Part shown: piece by piece, positions 28,058 through 36,325 of the stretch
How positions within the stretch are numbered: position 1 is the stretch's first letter
Layout: each line of letters opens with the position of its first letter
Source: Paracoccus aminovorans
GTDB taxonomy: Bacteria > Pseudomonadota > Alphaproteobacteria > Rhodobacterales > Rhodobacteraceae
NCBI RefSeq assembly: GCF_001546115.1
Contig: NZ_KQ955208.1
Span: forward strand, 1,685,686-1,749,685
Reading direction: 5' to 3'
DNA: 64,000 nucleotides
Notes under the pieces: generated by a model
Told to the model about the DNA's origin: nothing
Seen by the model: the letters and a program-made list of their open reading frames with translations, nothing else
Databases searched by the model: none
Translations under genes and position numbers: made by a program

Positions 28058-28627
28058 ATGACCCGCCTGCTGACCATCCTGCTGCTCTCGCTGGGCCTTG
28101 CCGCCCCCGCCGCCGCCCAGGAGGCGCCCGCCGCCAAGCCCGGGACCGAGGCCGCCGCCGGCGCCGAGACCGCCGCACCCGCGGCCGAGGAGGATGACGA
28201 CGACGGCGAAGAGGCCGAGGCCGCCGAGGCAGGCGTGCATGAGGCGGGCGCCAAGTTCGACTATGGCTTCTCGGGCATGCTGGCGCGGGACAACCGCATG
28301 CAGCTGGCGCCGCTGACGCTGGCCTCGGGCAAGCCGGTGGCGACGGCGGAATACAAGCTGAAATCCGGTGGCTTCTACCGCATCGACATCAATGCCGACG
28401 GCAGCCAGGAGCTGGCGCTGTCCGGCGGCGACTTCTTCCGCGCCGTCTGGATCAACGAAATCGTCATCAACGACATCGAAATCCGGCCGATGGGCGTTCA
28501 TTCGCTGGAATTCGACGATGCTGGAACCGCGACGATCAGCTTCGTTGCCATCGTCCCGGGCCGCTATACCCTGTCGATCCCGGGCTCGCATGGCGAAACC
28601 CAGCAGGCCGTGTTCAATATCCAGTAG
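28058..28627 (+). CDS. Exported protein with acidic low-complexity segment (lut-like cluster)
   Basis: 189 residues. A signal peptide (MTRLLTILLLSLGLAAPAAAQ) is followed by an Ala/Pro/Glu linker containing EEDDDDGEEAEAAEAG (about 45-60), then a compact beta-rich domain (YKLKSGGFYRIDINADGSQ). No enzymatic motif is recognised. The acidic stretch could bind cations such as lanthanides or calcium; this is inference. An AACGGAGG site precedes the start. Confidence 0.75.
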   Translation: MTRLLTILLLSLGLAAPAAAQEAPAAKPGTEAAAGAETAAPAAEEDDDDGEEAEAAEAGVHEAGAKFDYGFSGMLARDNRMQLAPLTLASGKPVATAEYKLKSGGFYRIDINADGSQELALSGGDFFRAVWINEIVINDIEIRPMGVHSLEFDDAGTATISFVAIVPGRYTLSIPGSHGETQQAVFNIQ

Positions 28628-28636
28628 GAGCATCCG

Positions 28637-28900
28637 ATGCTGAAACCCATGCTTTGCGCCGCCGCCCTGGCCTGGGCCGTGACCCCGGCCCTGGCCGCCG
28701 ATGACGACGCGGCCTCGGCCGAGGAAACCGCCAAGGTTGCCGAGGCCATCGCCAGGATCGGCTGCAAGCCCGACCCGCAAGCCGGGATCGAAAAGGAGCG
28801 CGACGATCTCTACGAGGTCGACGATGCGCAATGCGAGATCGGCCAGTATGACATCAAGCTGAACGCCGATTTCGTGATCACAAGCATCACGCTCGACTGA
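28637..28900 (+). CDS. Small acidic exported PepSY-like protein
   Basis: 87 residues: a 20-residue signal peptide, then 67 mature residues of which 18 are Asp/Glu and six Lys/Arg. The pattern ERDDLYEVDDAQCEIGQYDIKLNADF is PepSY-like. Two cysteines (GCKPD and QCEIG) could pair. A lanthanide-binding PepSY protein (LanPepSY) has been described in other methylotrophs, so this gene is a candidate for that role, given its place in the cluster. It lies nine bases after the preceding gene. Confidence 0.7.
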   Translation: MLKPMLCAAALAWAVTPALAADDDAASAEETAKVAEAIARIGCKPDPQAGIEKERDDLYEVDDAQCEIGQYDIKLNADFVITSITLD

Positions 28901-28939
28901 ATGCAGATGGGCGCGGGCCAGCCTCGCGCCCCTTATCCC

Positions 28940-29656
28940 ATGAACGATGCGCTTTCGATCCAGCATGTCAGCCACGCCTTCGGCCGCTTTCAGGCGCTGA
29001 AGGACGTGTCGCTGTCGGTGCCGCGCGGCGGCTTCACCGCGCTTCTGGGGGTGAACGGCGCCGGCAAGACCACGCTGTTTTCGCTGATTACCCGGCTTTA
29101 CGACAACAATTCGGGCCGGATCGAGGTCGCGGGCCATGACCTGCGCCGCCAGCCCGGCGCGGCGCTGGCCCGGCTGGGCGTGGTGTTCCAGTCCCGCGCG
29201 CTGGATGCCGATCTGACCGTGGCGCAGAACCTGGAATATCACGCCGCCCTGCATGGCATGCCGCGCCGCGCCGCGCGGGCGCGCGCGGCCGAGGTGCTGG
29301 CCCAGGTCGATCTGGCCGACCGGCTGGACGCGCGGGTCGCGGCGCTGTCCGGCGGCCAGAGCCGCCGGGCCGAGATCGCCCGCGCCCTGATGCACCGCCC
29401 CGAGATCCTGCTGCTGGACGAGCCGACCGTGGGCCTCGACGTGAAATCGCGCGCCGAGGTGGTGGCGCTGACCCGGGCGCTGACCGCGACCGGGGTCTCG
29501 GCGCTGTGGGCCACGCATATCCTGGACGAGATCCGGCCCGAGGACGGGCTGGTGATCCTGCATCGCGGCGAGGTTCTGGCCCGGGGCACCGCCCAGGGCA
29601 TCGGCGGCGACGACCTGACCGGCACCTTCCTGCGGCTGACGGGGGAACAGGCATGA
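28940..29656 (+). CDS. ABC transporter ATP-binding protein of PQQ/lanthanide cluster (LutE-like)
   Basis: A 238-residue ATPase with Walker A GVNGAGKTT (37-45), signature LSGGQSRR, and Walker B LLLDEPTVGLD. The start is uncertain: ATG 28940 gives the usual MNDALSIQHVS N-terminus, while ATG 28901 directly follows the previous stop. Neither has a strong ribosome site. It pairs with the next gene, an ABC-2-type permease, an arrangement more common in exporters than importers. Confidence 0.85.
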   Translation: MNDALSIQHVSHAFGRFQALKDVSLSVPRGGFTALLGVNGAGKTTLFSLITRLYDNNSGRIEVAGHDLRRQPGAALARLGVVFQSRALDADLTVAQNLEYHAALHGMPRRAARARAAEVLAQVDLADRLDARVAALSGGQSRRAEIARALMHRPEILLLDEPTVGLDVKSRAEVVALTRALTATGVSALWATHILDEIRPEDGLVILHRGEVLARGTAQGIGGDDLTGTFLRLTGEQA

Positions 29657-30459
29657 CGCCCCGCATGTGGCTGACCTGCTTTATGGGCATCGCCCGGCGC
29701 GAGACGCTGCGCTTCGTCACCCAGCGCGGCCGCTTCCTCGCGGCGCTGGTGCGGCCGCTGGTCTGGCTTTTCATCTTTGCCGCCGGCTTCCGCGCCGTGC
29801 TGGGCCTGTCGATCACGCCGCCCTACCAGACCTATGTGCTGTATGAAGTCTATGTCACCCCCGGGCTTTGCGCGATGATCCAGCTGTTCAACGGCATGCA
29901 GTCGTCGCTGTCCATGGTCTATGACCGCGAGACCGGGGCGATGCGCACCCTGCTGGTCAGCCCCTTCCCGCGCTGGTTCCTGCTGGCCTCGAAACTGGTC
30001 GCGGGCGTGCTGGTGTCGATCATCCAGGTCTATACCTTCCTGGCCATCGCCTGGTTCTGGGGCGTCGATCCGCCGCCCGTCGGCTATCTGACCGTGCTGC
30101 CGGCGCTGTTCCTGTCGGGGCTGATGCTGGGGGCGATGGGGCTTCTGCTGTCCTCGGCCATCCGCCAGCTGGAAAACTTCGCCGGGGTGATGAATTTCGT
30201 GATCTTCCCGATGTTCTTCGCCTCGACCGCGCTCTATCCGCTGTGGCGGATGCGCGAAAGCTCGACGCTGCTGCACGACATCTGTGCCGCCAATCCCTTC
30301 ACCCATGCGGTTGAGTTGATCCGCTTTGCCCTTTACGGCCGCTTCGATCTCATGTCCTTCTTGGTGGTGGCCGGGTGCCTGGTGCTGTTCTTTGCCGGTT
30401 CCGTCATCATGTATGATCCGGCCAAGGGACTCTGGGCCCGGCGAAAGGGGGGAGCATGA
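29653..30459 (+). CDS. ABC-2 type permease of PQQ/lanthanide cluster (LutF-like)
   Basis: A 268-residue inner-membrane protein with six hydrophobic segments and the ABC-2 signature region (NPFTHAVELIRFALYG). It overlaps the ATPase gene by four bases (ATGA) and the next gene by four. Transport direction and substrate are not shown by the sequence. Confidence 0.85.
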   Translation: MTPRMWLTCFMGIARRETLRFVTQRGRFLAALVRPLVWLFIFAAGFRAVLGLSITPPYQTYVLYEVYVTPGLCAMIQLFNGMQSSLSMVYDRETGAMRTLLVSPFPRWFLLASKLVAGVLVSIIQVYTFLAIAWFWGVDPPPVGYLTVLPALFLSGLMLGAMGLLLSSAIRQLENFAGVMNFVIFPMFFASTALYPLWRMRESSTLLHDICAANPFTHAVELIRFALYGRFDLMSFLVVAGCLVLFFAGSVIMYDPAKGLWARRKGGA

Positions 30460-31049
30460 AATACCTGTTTCTGGCCATGGCCTTGGCGGCGGCGGGCGCC
30501 GCCCATGCCGAAAGCGGCACCGATCCCGACTGGCCCTGCGTGCAGCGCAAGCAGCCGCATCTGTCGCTTGGGCAGATGTGGTCCGGCCCCGAGCCCGACG
30601 AGGCCATCCGCAGCCTGGCCGAGACGCCCGAGATCGCCGCCTTGGCCGACCGGCTCGAGCAGCGCCGCCTGCCGCTCGCGCAGGCCGAGGCCGAAATCGC
30701 CGAATTCTCCAAGGCTGCCGACAATCAGAAGCTGAGCGCGCTGATGCTGGCGATCTTCGAACGCATCGACCCGGATCGCAGCGCGCTGATCTCGGGCATC
30801 GCGCGCTATGGCCACAAGCAGGTCGATCTGGCCAAGCGCATCCAGGAGCGGCGCGACCGCATGGAGGCGCTGCAAAAGGCCGAGACGCCCGATTTCGACG
30901 CCATCGACGCCGAAGAGGAAAAGCTCGACTGGGACAGCCGCATTTTCCAGGACCGCCAGCAGTCGCTGACCTATGTCTGCGAGACGCCGGTGATCCTGGA
31001 GCAGCGGGTCTTTGCGTTGGCCCGGGCGATTTCGGCGCATCTGCAATGA
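30456..31049 (+). CDS. Exported protein of unknown function (lut-like cluster)
   Basis: 197 residues with a signal peptide ending AGAAHA. The rest is largely helical and charged (KQVDLAKRIQERRDRMEALQKAE), with cysteines in DWPCVQRK and TYVCETP that may form a disulfide. No known domain was recognised. The ATGA overlap with the permease ties it to the transporter; its position matches the exported protein downstream of the permease in the Methylorubrum lut cluster (lutG). Confidence 0.7.
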   Translation: MKYLFLAMALAAAGAAHAESGTDPDWPCVQRKQPHLSLGQMWSGPEPDEAIRSLAETPEIAALADRLEQRRLPLAQAEAEIAEFSKAADNQKLSALMLAIFERIDPDRSALISGIARYGHKQVDLAKRIQERRDRMEALQKAETPDFDAIDAEEEKLDWDSRIFQDRQQSLTYVCETPVILEQRVFALARAISAHLQ

Positions 31050-31648
31050 CGCCGCTGCCCGCCGTCATCCTGGCCGGCGGCCTGTCGACCCGGATGGGCG
31101 GCGGCAACAAGGGCCTGCGGCTGCTGGGCGGCGAGACGCTGCTGGCGCGGGTGATCGCGCGCCTCGCGCCGCAATGCGGCGCGCTCGCGATCAACGCGAA
31201 TGGCGAGCCCGAGGCCCTTGCCAATTACGGGCTGCCGGTGATCGCCGACGGTTTCGGCGGCTTTGCCGGGCCGATGGCCGGCGTGCTGGCCGGGATGGAA
31301 TGGGCGGCGGCCGGGGGCGCGGATGGCGTGGTCAGCGTGTCCGTCGACACGCCTTTCCTGCCCGAGGATCTGGTGCACCGCTTGCGCGAGGCGCGCGGCC
31401 GCAGCGGGCTGGCGGTCGCCGCCAGCCCGGACGAAAGCGGTCGGCTGCGCGACCATCCGACCTGCGCGCTGTGGCCGGTGGCCTTGCAAGACGACCTGCG
31501 CGCGGCGCTGGAATCGGGGCTGCACCGCATCGGCCAGTTCGCCGCCGCCTATGATCCCGGCCGGGCGGTCTTCGACAGCCGGCCGCTGGATCCGTTCCTG
31601 AACCTGAACACGCCCGAGGACCTGGCCCGCGCCGCGCGTCTGGTCTAG
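31046..31648 (+). CDS. mobA: Molybdenum cofactor guanylyltransferase
   Basis: Attaches GMP to molybdopterin to make the MGD cofactor used by formate dehydrogenases and nitrate reductases. It has 200 residues, with the nucleotide motif LAGGLSTRMGGGNKGL near 9-24 and the DTPFLP segment. It overlaps the preceding exported-protein gene by four bases and is the last gene of this strand run. The supply of cofactor to formate dehydrogenase would fit the C1 pathway upstream. Its TAG stop shares CTAG with the convergent thiX stop. Confidence 0.9.
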   Translation: MTPLPAVILAGGLSTRMGGGNKGLRLLGGETLLARVIARLAPQCGALAINANGEPEALANYGLPVIADGFGGFAGPMAGVLAGMEWAAAGGADGVVSVSVDTPFLPEDLVHRLREARGRSGLAVAASPDESGRLRDHPTCALWPVALQDDLRAALESGLHRIGQFAAAYDPGRAVFDSRPLDPFLNLNTPEDLARAARLV

Positions 31649-32376
31649 GCGCCGTAGCGGCGCCAGGCCCGGTGCAGCGCCAGCGCGACCGCCCGGGCAA
31701 AGATCACCGTCATCACCGACAAGACCAGCAGCGCGGCAAAGACCAGGTCGGTCTTCATCCTGCCGTTCGCATGGATCATCAGCGCGCCGAGGCCGCGGGC
31801 GCCACCGACCCATTCGCCGATCACCGCGCCGATGGGCGCATAGACCGCCGCCAGCCGAAGCCCGGTGGCCAGGCTGGGCAGCGCCGCCGGGATGCGCAGG
31901 TGGCGCATGATGCGGATGCGGCTGGCGCCCATCACCTGCGCCAGGTCCAGCGCCGCCTGCGGCGTGCGCATCAGCCCGTCCAGGAAGGCGCTGGCGACCG
32001 GGAAGAACACGATCAGCACGGTCACGGCGATTTTGGGCGCCATGCCGAAGCCCAGCCACAGCGTCAGGATCGGCGCCAAGGCAAAGACCGGGATGGTCTG
32101 GCTGAAGGTCAGGATCGGCCGCAACACGCCGGTCAGCCGGTCCGAGAAGCCCATGGCGATGGCTAGCGCCGCGCCAAGCGCCGCGCCGAGGACAAAGCCC
32201 AGCACCACCTCGGCCAAGGTAAAGCCGGCGTGGCGGGCGATCTCGGCACGGTTGAGCCACAGCGCCTCGGCCACGGCCTGGGGCGAGGGTAGCAGGAAGG
32301 GCGGCATCTGCGCCAGCCAGATCAGCCCCTGCCACAGGCAGAGCACGGTCAGAATCAGGGCGAGGGCGGTTCTCAT
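31645..32376 (-). CDS. thiX: ABC transporter permease, thiamine precursor uptake (ThiX)
   Basis: A 243-residue inner-membrane permease with six segments and the EAA-like loop (VMGASRIRIMRHLRIPAALPSLATG). It is the last gene of the thiamine operon and overlaps thiZ by four bases. With ThiY and ThiZ it should import a hydroxymethylpyrimidine-type precursor such as formylaminopyrimidine. Assignment rests on context plus family. Confidence 0.85.
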   Translation of the reverse strand: MRTALALILTVLCLWQGLIWLAQMPPFLLPSPQAVAEALWLNRAEIARHAGFTLAEVVLGFVLGAALGAALAIAMGFSDRLTGVLRPILTFSQTIPVFALAPILTLWLGFGMAPKIAVTVLIVFFPVASAFLDGLMRTPQAALDLAQVMGASRIRIMRHLRIPAALPSLATGLRLAAVYAPIGAVIGEWVGGARGLGALMIHANGRMKTDLVFAALLVLSVMTVIFARAVALALHRAWRRYGA

Positions 32377-33158
32377 GCCATCATCCCGCGCATCAGCTCG
32401 GCCTGCAGCGCCAGCACCTCGGGCGCGTCGAAGGGCCGGGCCGCGGCTTCGGGCCGGGGTAAGGGCACCGGCCAGTCGGTCAGCCCGGTTTCGCGCAAGA
32501 GCAGGATGCGGTCGCCCAGCCGGGCGGCCTCGGCCGGGTCATGCGTGACCAGCAAGATGCTGCGGGTGCTCAACAGGCGGGCCGACAGGTCCTGCATCTG
32601 CGCCCGGGTGCGGGCGTCGAGCGCCGAGAAGGGCTCGTCCAGCAGCACCAGCGGCCGGTCCTCGAAGAGCGTGCGGGCCAGGGCGACGCGCTGGCGCTGG
32701 CCGCCGGACAGGTTCGCGGGCAGGTGGTGGATGCGGTCGGCAAGGCCCACGGCCTCGATCAGATGCGCGGCGCGGGCGGCGGGGTCCGAGGGGGGCTCTG
32801 CCCCCCGCGAGGCCGACCCCTCGATGGGGTCGGTCTCGCGCCCCCCGGGATATTTCGACAAGAAAGAAGCCGGGAGCGTGCCGCGCAGCCGGGCGCCCAG
32901 CGTGACATTGCCGGCGACGTCGAGCCAGGGGATCAGCCCCGGATCCTGCGCCATCAGGGCGACGGGGGCGTCCCGCATGACCTCGCCCTGGAAGCGGGCG
33001 CCGGTGTCCAGCCCGGCGAGCAGGCGCAGGATGGTGGATTTTCCGACGCCCGAGGGACCGAGCAGGCAGGTCCAGCCACCCTCGGCGACCGTCAGGTCGA
33101 TGGGGGCGAAGAGCGGCGTCTCGCCGACCCAGGCCTGGCCCCGCACCCGTGCCGTCAT
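32373..33158 (-). CDS. thiZ: ABC transporter ATP-binding protein ThiZ, with an in-frame repeat-derived insertion
   Basis: A 261-residue ATPase with Walker A GPSGVGKS (34-41), signature LSGGQRQR (150-157), and Walker B VLLDEP. Between the Q-loop region and the signature, residues 97-124 (ASFLSKYPGGRETDP...) look unlike any ABC protein. They are encoded by 32787-32870, which is a copy of a palindromic repeat seen between genes at 49.0 and 54.2 kb. The frame stays open through it. Function is probably kept, since flanking motifs are intact. Confidence 0.87.
   Translation of the reverse strand: MTARVRGQAWVGETPLFAPIDLTVAEGGWTCLLGPSGVGKSTILRLLAGLDTGARFQGEVMRDAPVALMAQDPGLIPWLDVAGNVTLGARLRGTLPASFLSKYPGGRETDPIEGSASRGAEPPSDPAARAAHLIEAVGLADRIHHLPANLSGGQRQRVALARTLFEDRPLVLLDEPFSALDARTRAQMQDLSARLLSTRSILLVTHDPAEAARLGDRILLLRETGLTDWPVPLPRPEAAARPFDAPEVLALQAELMRGMMA
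32786..32874 (-). repeat. REP-like palindromic element, copy A, inside thiZ
   Basis: On the minus strand it reads TTCTTTCTTG-TCG-AAATATCCC, then a G-run, then the hairpin CCGACCCC-ATCGA-GGGGTCGG, then GGGGGGC-AGA-GCCCCCC. The TTCTTTCTTG-N3-AAATATCC core is shared with the copies at 49.0 and 54.2 kb. It is contained within the thiZ reading frame. Confidence 0.85.
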
Positions 33159-33823
33159 GCCCGGCCCAGATCCCAGAAGGCGGCCTCGAGCCGGGTCGCG
33201 GTGGCGAAGCGGTCCGTCAGGGCATTCCAGCGCGGACTTTGCTGCGGCGCGTCGCCCAGGCGCTTGCGGATCGCCCGATCCAGCAGCGCTCCGGCGTCGC
33301 GGCAGGCCTGCTGGTATTCGGCGCCGGCATAGGTATCGATCCAGTCGCGATAGGGCGTGTCCGGCGCGGCCTCGGCCGCCAGGCGCAGGCCGATCTCGCC
33401 ATAGCCCAGCACGCAGGGCATCAGCGCCGCCAGCAGGTCGAGGAAATCCCCCGACAGCCCGGCGTCGAGCACATAGCGGGTATAGGCGATGTTCGTCACC
33501 GCCTCGGGCGTCGCCAGCATCGCCGCCGTGTCGATGCCGGCTGCGGTGCAGGTCTGCACATGCAGCGCCATTTCGTGATCGAGCAGCGTATGCACGGTGG
33601 CGGCGCAGGCCCGCATCTCGTCCAGATCGCCCGCCTTGACCACAGCCAACGCCCAGGCACGGCTGAACTGGATCAGGAACAGGTAGTCCTGCACCAGATA
33701 GGTCAGGAAATCTGCGCGTGGCAGGCTGCCGTCGCGCATGCCCTCGACGAAGCCGTGGCGGGTATAGGCGTCCCAGTCGGGCGCCGCCGCGCGCAGCCGG
33801 GCGAAGCTTTCACCGTAGCTCAT
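33155..33823 (-). CDS. tenA: TenA-family thiaminase II / aminopyrimidine aminohydrolase
   Basis: A 222-residue all-helical enzyme that salvages the pyrimidine part of thiamine breakdown products. The catalytic cysteine is in MPCVLGYGEIG, with conserved LVQDYLFLIQFSRAWALA and the C-terminal YAGAEYQ. Its place between thiY and thiZ matches salvage of an imported formylaminopyrimidine. It overlaps both neighbours by four bases. Confidence 0.9.
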   Translation of the reverse strand: MSYGESFARLRAAAPDWDAYTRHGFVEGMRDGSLPRADFLTYLVQDYLFLIQFSRAWALAVVKAGDLDEMRACAATVHTLLDHEMALHVQTCTAAGIDTAAMLATPEAVTNIAYTRYVLDAGLSGDFLDLLAALMPCVLGYGEIGLRLAAEAAPDTPYRDWIDTYAGAEYQQACRDAGALLDRAIRKRLGDAPQQSPRWNALTDRFATATRLEAAFWDLGRA

Positions 33824-34761
33824 TGTGCCCCCACATCCATTGCCAGGTCCGAGACCGGCAGAACCGAGTCGACCAGCCCGGCGTCATGCAGGAACTGCTC
33901 GAACCGCGCATAGCGGCCCTGGTCCAGCGCCGCCGGCGATTGCGAAAAGCGCGGCAGGGTTTCCTTCCACGCCTCGGCGTTGAGCTCGTCCTTGAGATCG
34001 GGGGCGGTGGCCGAGAACAGCTGCCACGCTTCGTCCGGGTGGTTGACCATATATTGCGCGCCGCGCTCGACCGCATGCAGCAGGCGGGTGGTGCGGTCCT
34101 TGTCCATGGTCTGCGGATTGGCGACGAAGATCAGCTCGTCATAGGTCGGCACGCCGCTTTCCTCGACAAAGAAGCAGCGGCCCTCGGCGCCTTCCAGCCG
34201 CATCTGCGTCAGCTCGAAATTGCGATAGGCGCCGATGGTGGCATCGACCTGGCCGGCGATCAGCGCCGGCGACAGCGACCAGTTGACGTTGACCATCTCG
34301 ACGTCAGCCATGGTCAGGCCGGCGGTCCCGAGGATCTGGCCGACCAGCGCCTCCTCGACCCCCGAGACCGAAAAGCCGATCTTCTTGCCCTTGAGGTCAG
34401 CAAGCTGCTGCACCGGCCCGTCGGCCTTGACCATCAGGCAGTTCAAGGGCGTCGCGACCAGCGTGCCGACGCGCTTCAGCGGCAGGCCCTCATGCACCTG
34501 CAGGTGCAGCTGCGGCTGGTAGCTGATGGCGTAATCGGCCTTGCCCGCCGCGACCAGCTTGGGCGGGTCCGAGGGATCGGCGGGGGCGACGACCTCGACC
34601 TCCAGCCCCTCGTCGGCGAAGAAGCCCTTTTCTTGGGCGACGATGATCGGGGCATGGTCGGGGTTCACGAACCAGTCCAGCATCAGCGTCACCTTGTCGG
34701 CGGCAAGGACGGGTTGGGCCAGCAGGGCCAGCGCGGCGGCGGCAAGGGGCAGGTGCTTCAA
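33820..34761 (-). CDS. thiY: Thiamine precursor (pyrimidine) ABC transporter substrate-binding protein
   Basis: A 313-residue exported protein of the NMT1/THI5-like family (LMLDWFVNPDHAPIIVAQEKGFFADEGLEVEV). The start is inferred as TTG at 34761: it overlaps the thiF stop as TTGA, has GGGAG upstream, and gives a proper signal peptide (MKHLPLAAAALALLAQPVLA). An upstream in-frame ATG would add a charged tail before the signal. It delivers the precursor to ThiX/ThiZ. Confidence 0.87.
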   Translation of the reverse strand: MKHLPLAAAALALLAQPVLAADKVTLMLDWFVNPDHAPIIVAQEKGFFADEGLEVEVVAPADPSDPPKLVAAGKADYAISYQPQLHLQVHEGLPLKRVGTLVATPLNCLMVKADGPVQQLADLKGKKIGFSVSGVEEALVGQILGTAGLTMADVEMVNVNWSLSPALIAGQVDATIGAYRNFELTQMRLEGAEGRCFFVEESGVPTYDELIFVANPQTMDKDRTTRLLHAVERGAQYMVNHPDEAWQLFSATAPDLKDELNAEAWKETLPRFSQSPAALDQGRYARFEQFLHDAGLVDSVLPVSDLAMDVGAQ

Positions 34762-35732
34762 GTCTCGTCTCCCAGGGCTAGAAGGGTGATCTCGCCGTCC
34801 CAGCGGCGCGAAAGCGCATCGGCGGCGCGCCATGAGCGCAGCCCCGAGCGGCAGGCCAGCACCGCGCGCCGGCCGGGTTCGGGCAGCGGGCCGATGGCGC
34901 CATAGCCGGGCATGCGCAGCGCCTTGGGCGTGGCCTTGCGCGGCGCCTCGTCGCGGTCGCGCAGGTCGACGACCAGGTCGCCCGGGCGGATGTCCTGCCT
35001 GGCGATGAAACGGGGCCCCGGGCTTTCCGGCGCGTCGTCAAAGCGGAATTGCGTGACGCGGCCATTGTCCAGGCGGGTGAACTCGCCCAGGGGCGAGGGG
35101 GTGGTGCCCAGAAGCAGCCGCAGCGCCATCTGCGCCTGCAGGCAGCCGAGCATGCCGACCACCGGCCCCAGCACGCCCGCCGTGGCGCAGGTCTGGCCGC
35201 TGTCGGGCGGGTCGGGGAACAGCGCCCGCAGGCTGGGGGCGCCGCCTTGCCCGGGATCGCCGCAGAAGCCGCCGGCATAGCCCGCCATCCCCAGCGCCGA
35301 GGCCGAGATCAGCGGCTTGCCCGCGGCAAGGCAGGCGTCGGACAGCGTATAGCTGGCCGCGTAGCTGTCGGCGCAGTCCAGCACCACGTCGGCCGCGGCG
35401 ACCAGCGCCGGCGCATTGGCCGGGGTCAGCGCCTCGCGCCGGCCCTCGAGCAGGACCAAGGGGTTCAGCCGCGTCACCGCCAGCGCCGCGGCCTGCACCT
35501 TGGGCCGGCCCAGGTCCTTCATGCGATAGAGCGGCTGGCGGTGCAGGTTGGTTTCCTCGACCGTGTCGGGGTCCATCAGCGTGATGCGGCCGATGCCGGC
35601 GCCTGCCAGGTATTGCAGCACCGGCACGCCCAGGCCGCCGGCGCCGACGACCAGGACATGGGCGGCTTCGAGGCGCTCCTGCCCCTCGGCGCCGACTTCG
35701 GGCAGCACCATCTGGCGCAGATAGCGGCTCAT
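34758..35732 (-). CDS. thiF: ThiF/MoeB-type adenylyltransferase fused to a rhodanese domain
   Basis: Activates the C-terminal Gly-Gly of ThiS and probably transfers sulfur to it. The 324 residues have the nucleotide motif GAGGLG at 30-35, the DTVEETNLHRQ segment, and a C-terminal rhodanese-like domain with candidate active cysteine C294 (LACRSGLRSWRAADAL). The usual zinc cysteine pairs of ThiF/MoeB are not obvious. It overlaps thiE by four bases. A HesA/MoeB role is possible, but the operon favours thiamine. Confidence 0.88.
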   Translation of the reverse strand: MSRYLRQMVLPEVGAEGQERLEAAHVLVVGAGGLGVPVLQYLAGAGIGRITLMDPDTVEETNLHRQPLYRMKDLGRPKVQAAALAVTRLNPLVLLEGRREALTPANAPALVAAADVVLDCADSYAASYTLSDACLAAGKPLISASALGMAGYAGGFCGDPGQGGAPSLRALFPDPPDSGQTCATAGVLGPVVGMLGCLQAQMALRLLLGTTPSPLGEFTRLDNGRVTQFRFDDAPESPGPRFIARQDIRPGDLVVDLRDRDEAPRKATPKALRMPGYGAIGPLPEPGRRAVLACRSGLRSWRAADALSRRWDGEITLLALGDET

Positions 35733-36325
35733 GCCGTCACCTTCAGCCATTCGCGGATGCGGGCCTCGGGGTCGGGGTTCAGCGTGATGTCGGTCACCGC
35801 CGAGGCCAGGTCGGCGCCGGCCGCGAAGGCTTCGCGGGCGCGTTCCGGCGTGACGCCGCCGATGGCGACCAGGGGCGTGGCGCCGACCAGCTTGCGCCAT
35901 TCCCGCACCCGGTCCAGGCCCTGCTGTTCCCATTTCATCTTCTTCAGGATCGTCGGCCAGACCGGGCCCAGGGCGACGTAATCGGGCGCCAGCGCCAGCG
36001 CCCGGTCCAGCTCGGCATGGTCATGGGTCGAGATCCCCAGCCGCATGCCGGCGCGGCGGATGGCGGCGATATCGGCCGTGTCCAGATCCTCCTGCCCCAG
36101 GTGGATGAAATCGCAGCCGAGCTCGATGGCGGCCTGCCAGTGGTCGTTCACGACCAGCGTGGCGCCATGTTCGCGGCACAGTTCCTGCGCCAGCGCCAGC
36201 TCGCCCAGCAGGCGCGCGGCGGGCTGGTCCTTGATGCGGATCTGCACCAGCTTGACACCCAGGGGCAGGGCGCGGCGCAGCCAGGCGGCGCTGTCGAAGA
36301 TCGGGTAGAAACGCGGCAGTTTCAT
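35729..36325 (-). CDS. thiE: Thiamine phosphate synthase
   Basis: Joins the pyrimidine pyrophosphate and the thiazole phosphate to form thiamine phosphate. It has 198 residues in a TIM barrel, with [35 protein letters not shown], and [11 protein letters not shown]. It overlaps thiG and thiF by four bases each. Confidence 0.93.
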   Translation of the reverse strand: MKLPRFYPIFDSAAWLRRALPLGVKLVQIRIKDQPAARLLGELALAQELCREHGATLVVNDHWQAAIELGCDFIHLGQEDLDTADIAAIRRAGMRLGISTHDHAELDRALALAPDYVALGPVWPTILKKMKWEQQGLDRVREWRKLVGATPLVAIGGVTPERAREAFAAGADLASAVTDITLNPDPEARIREWLKVTA

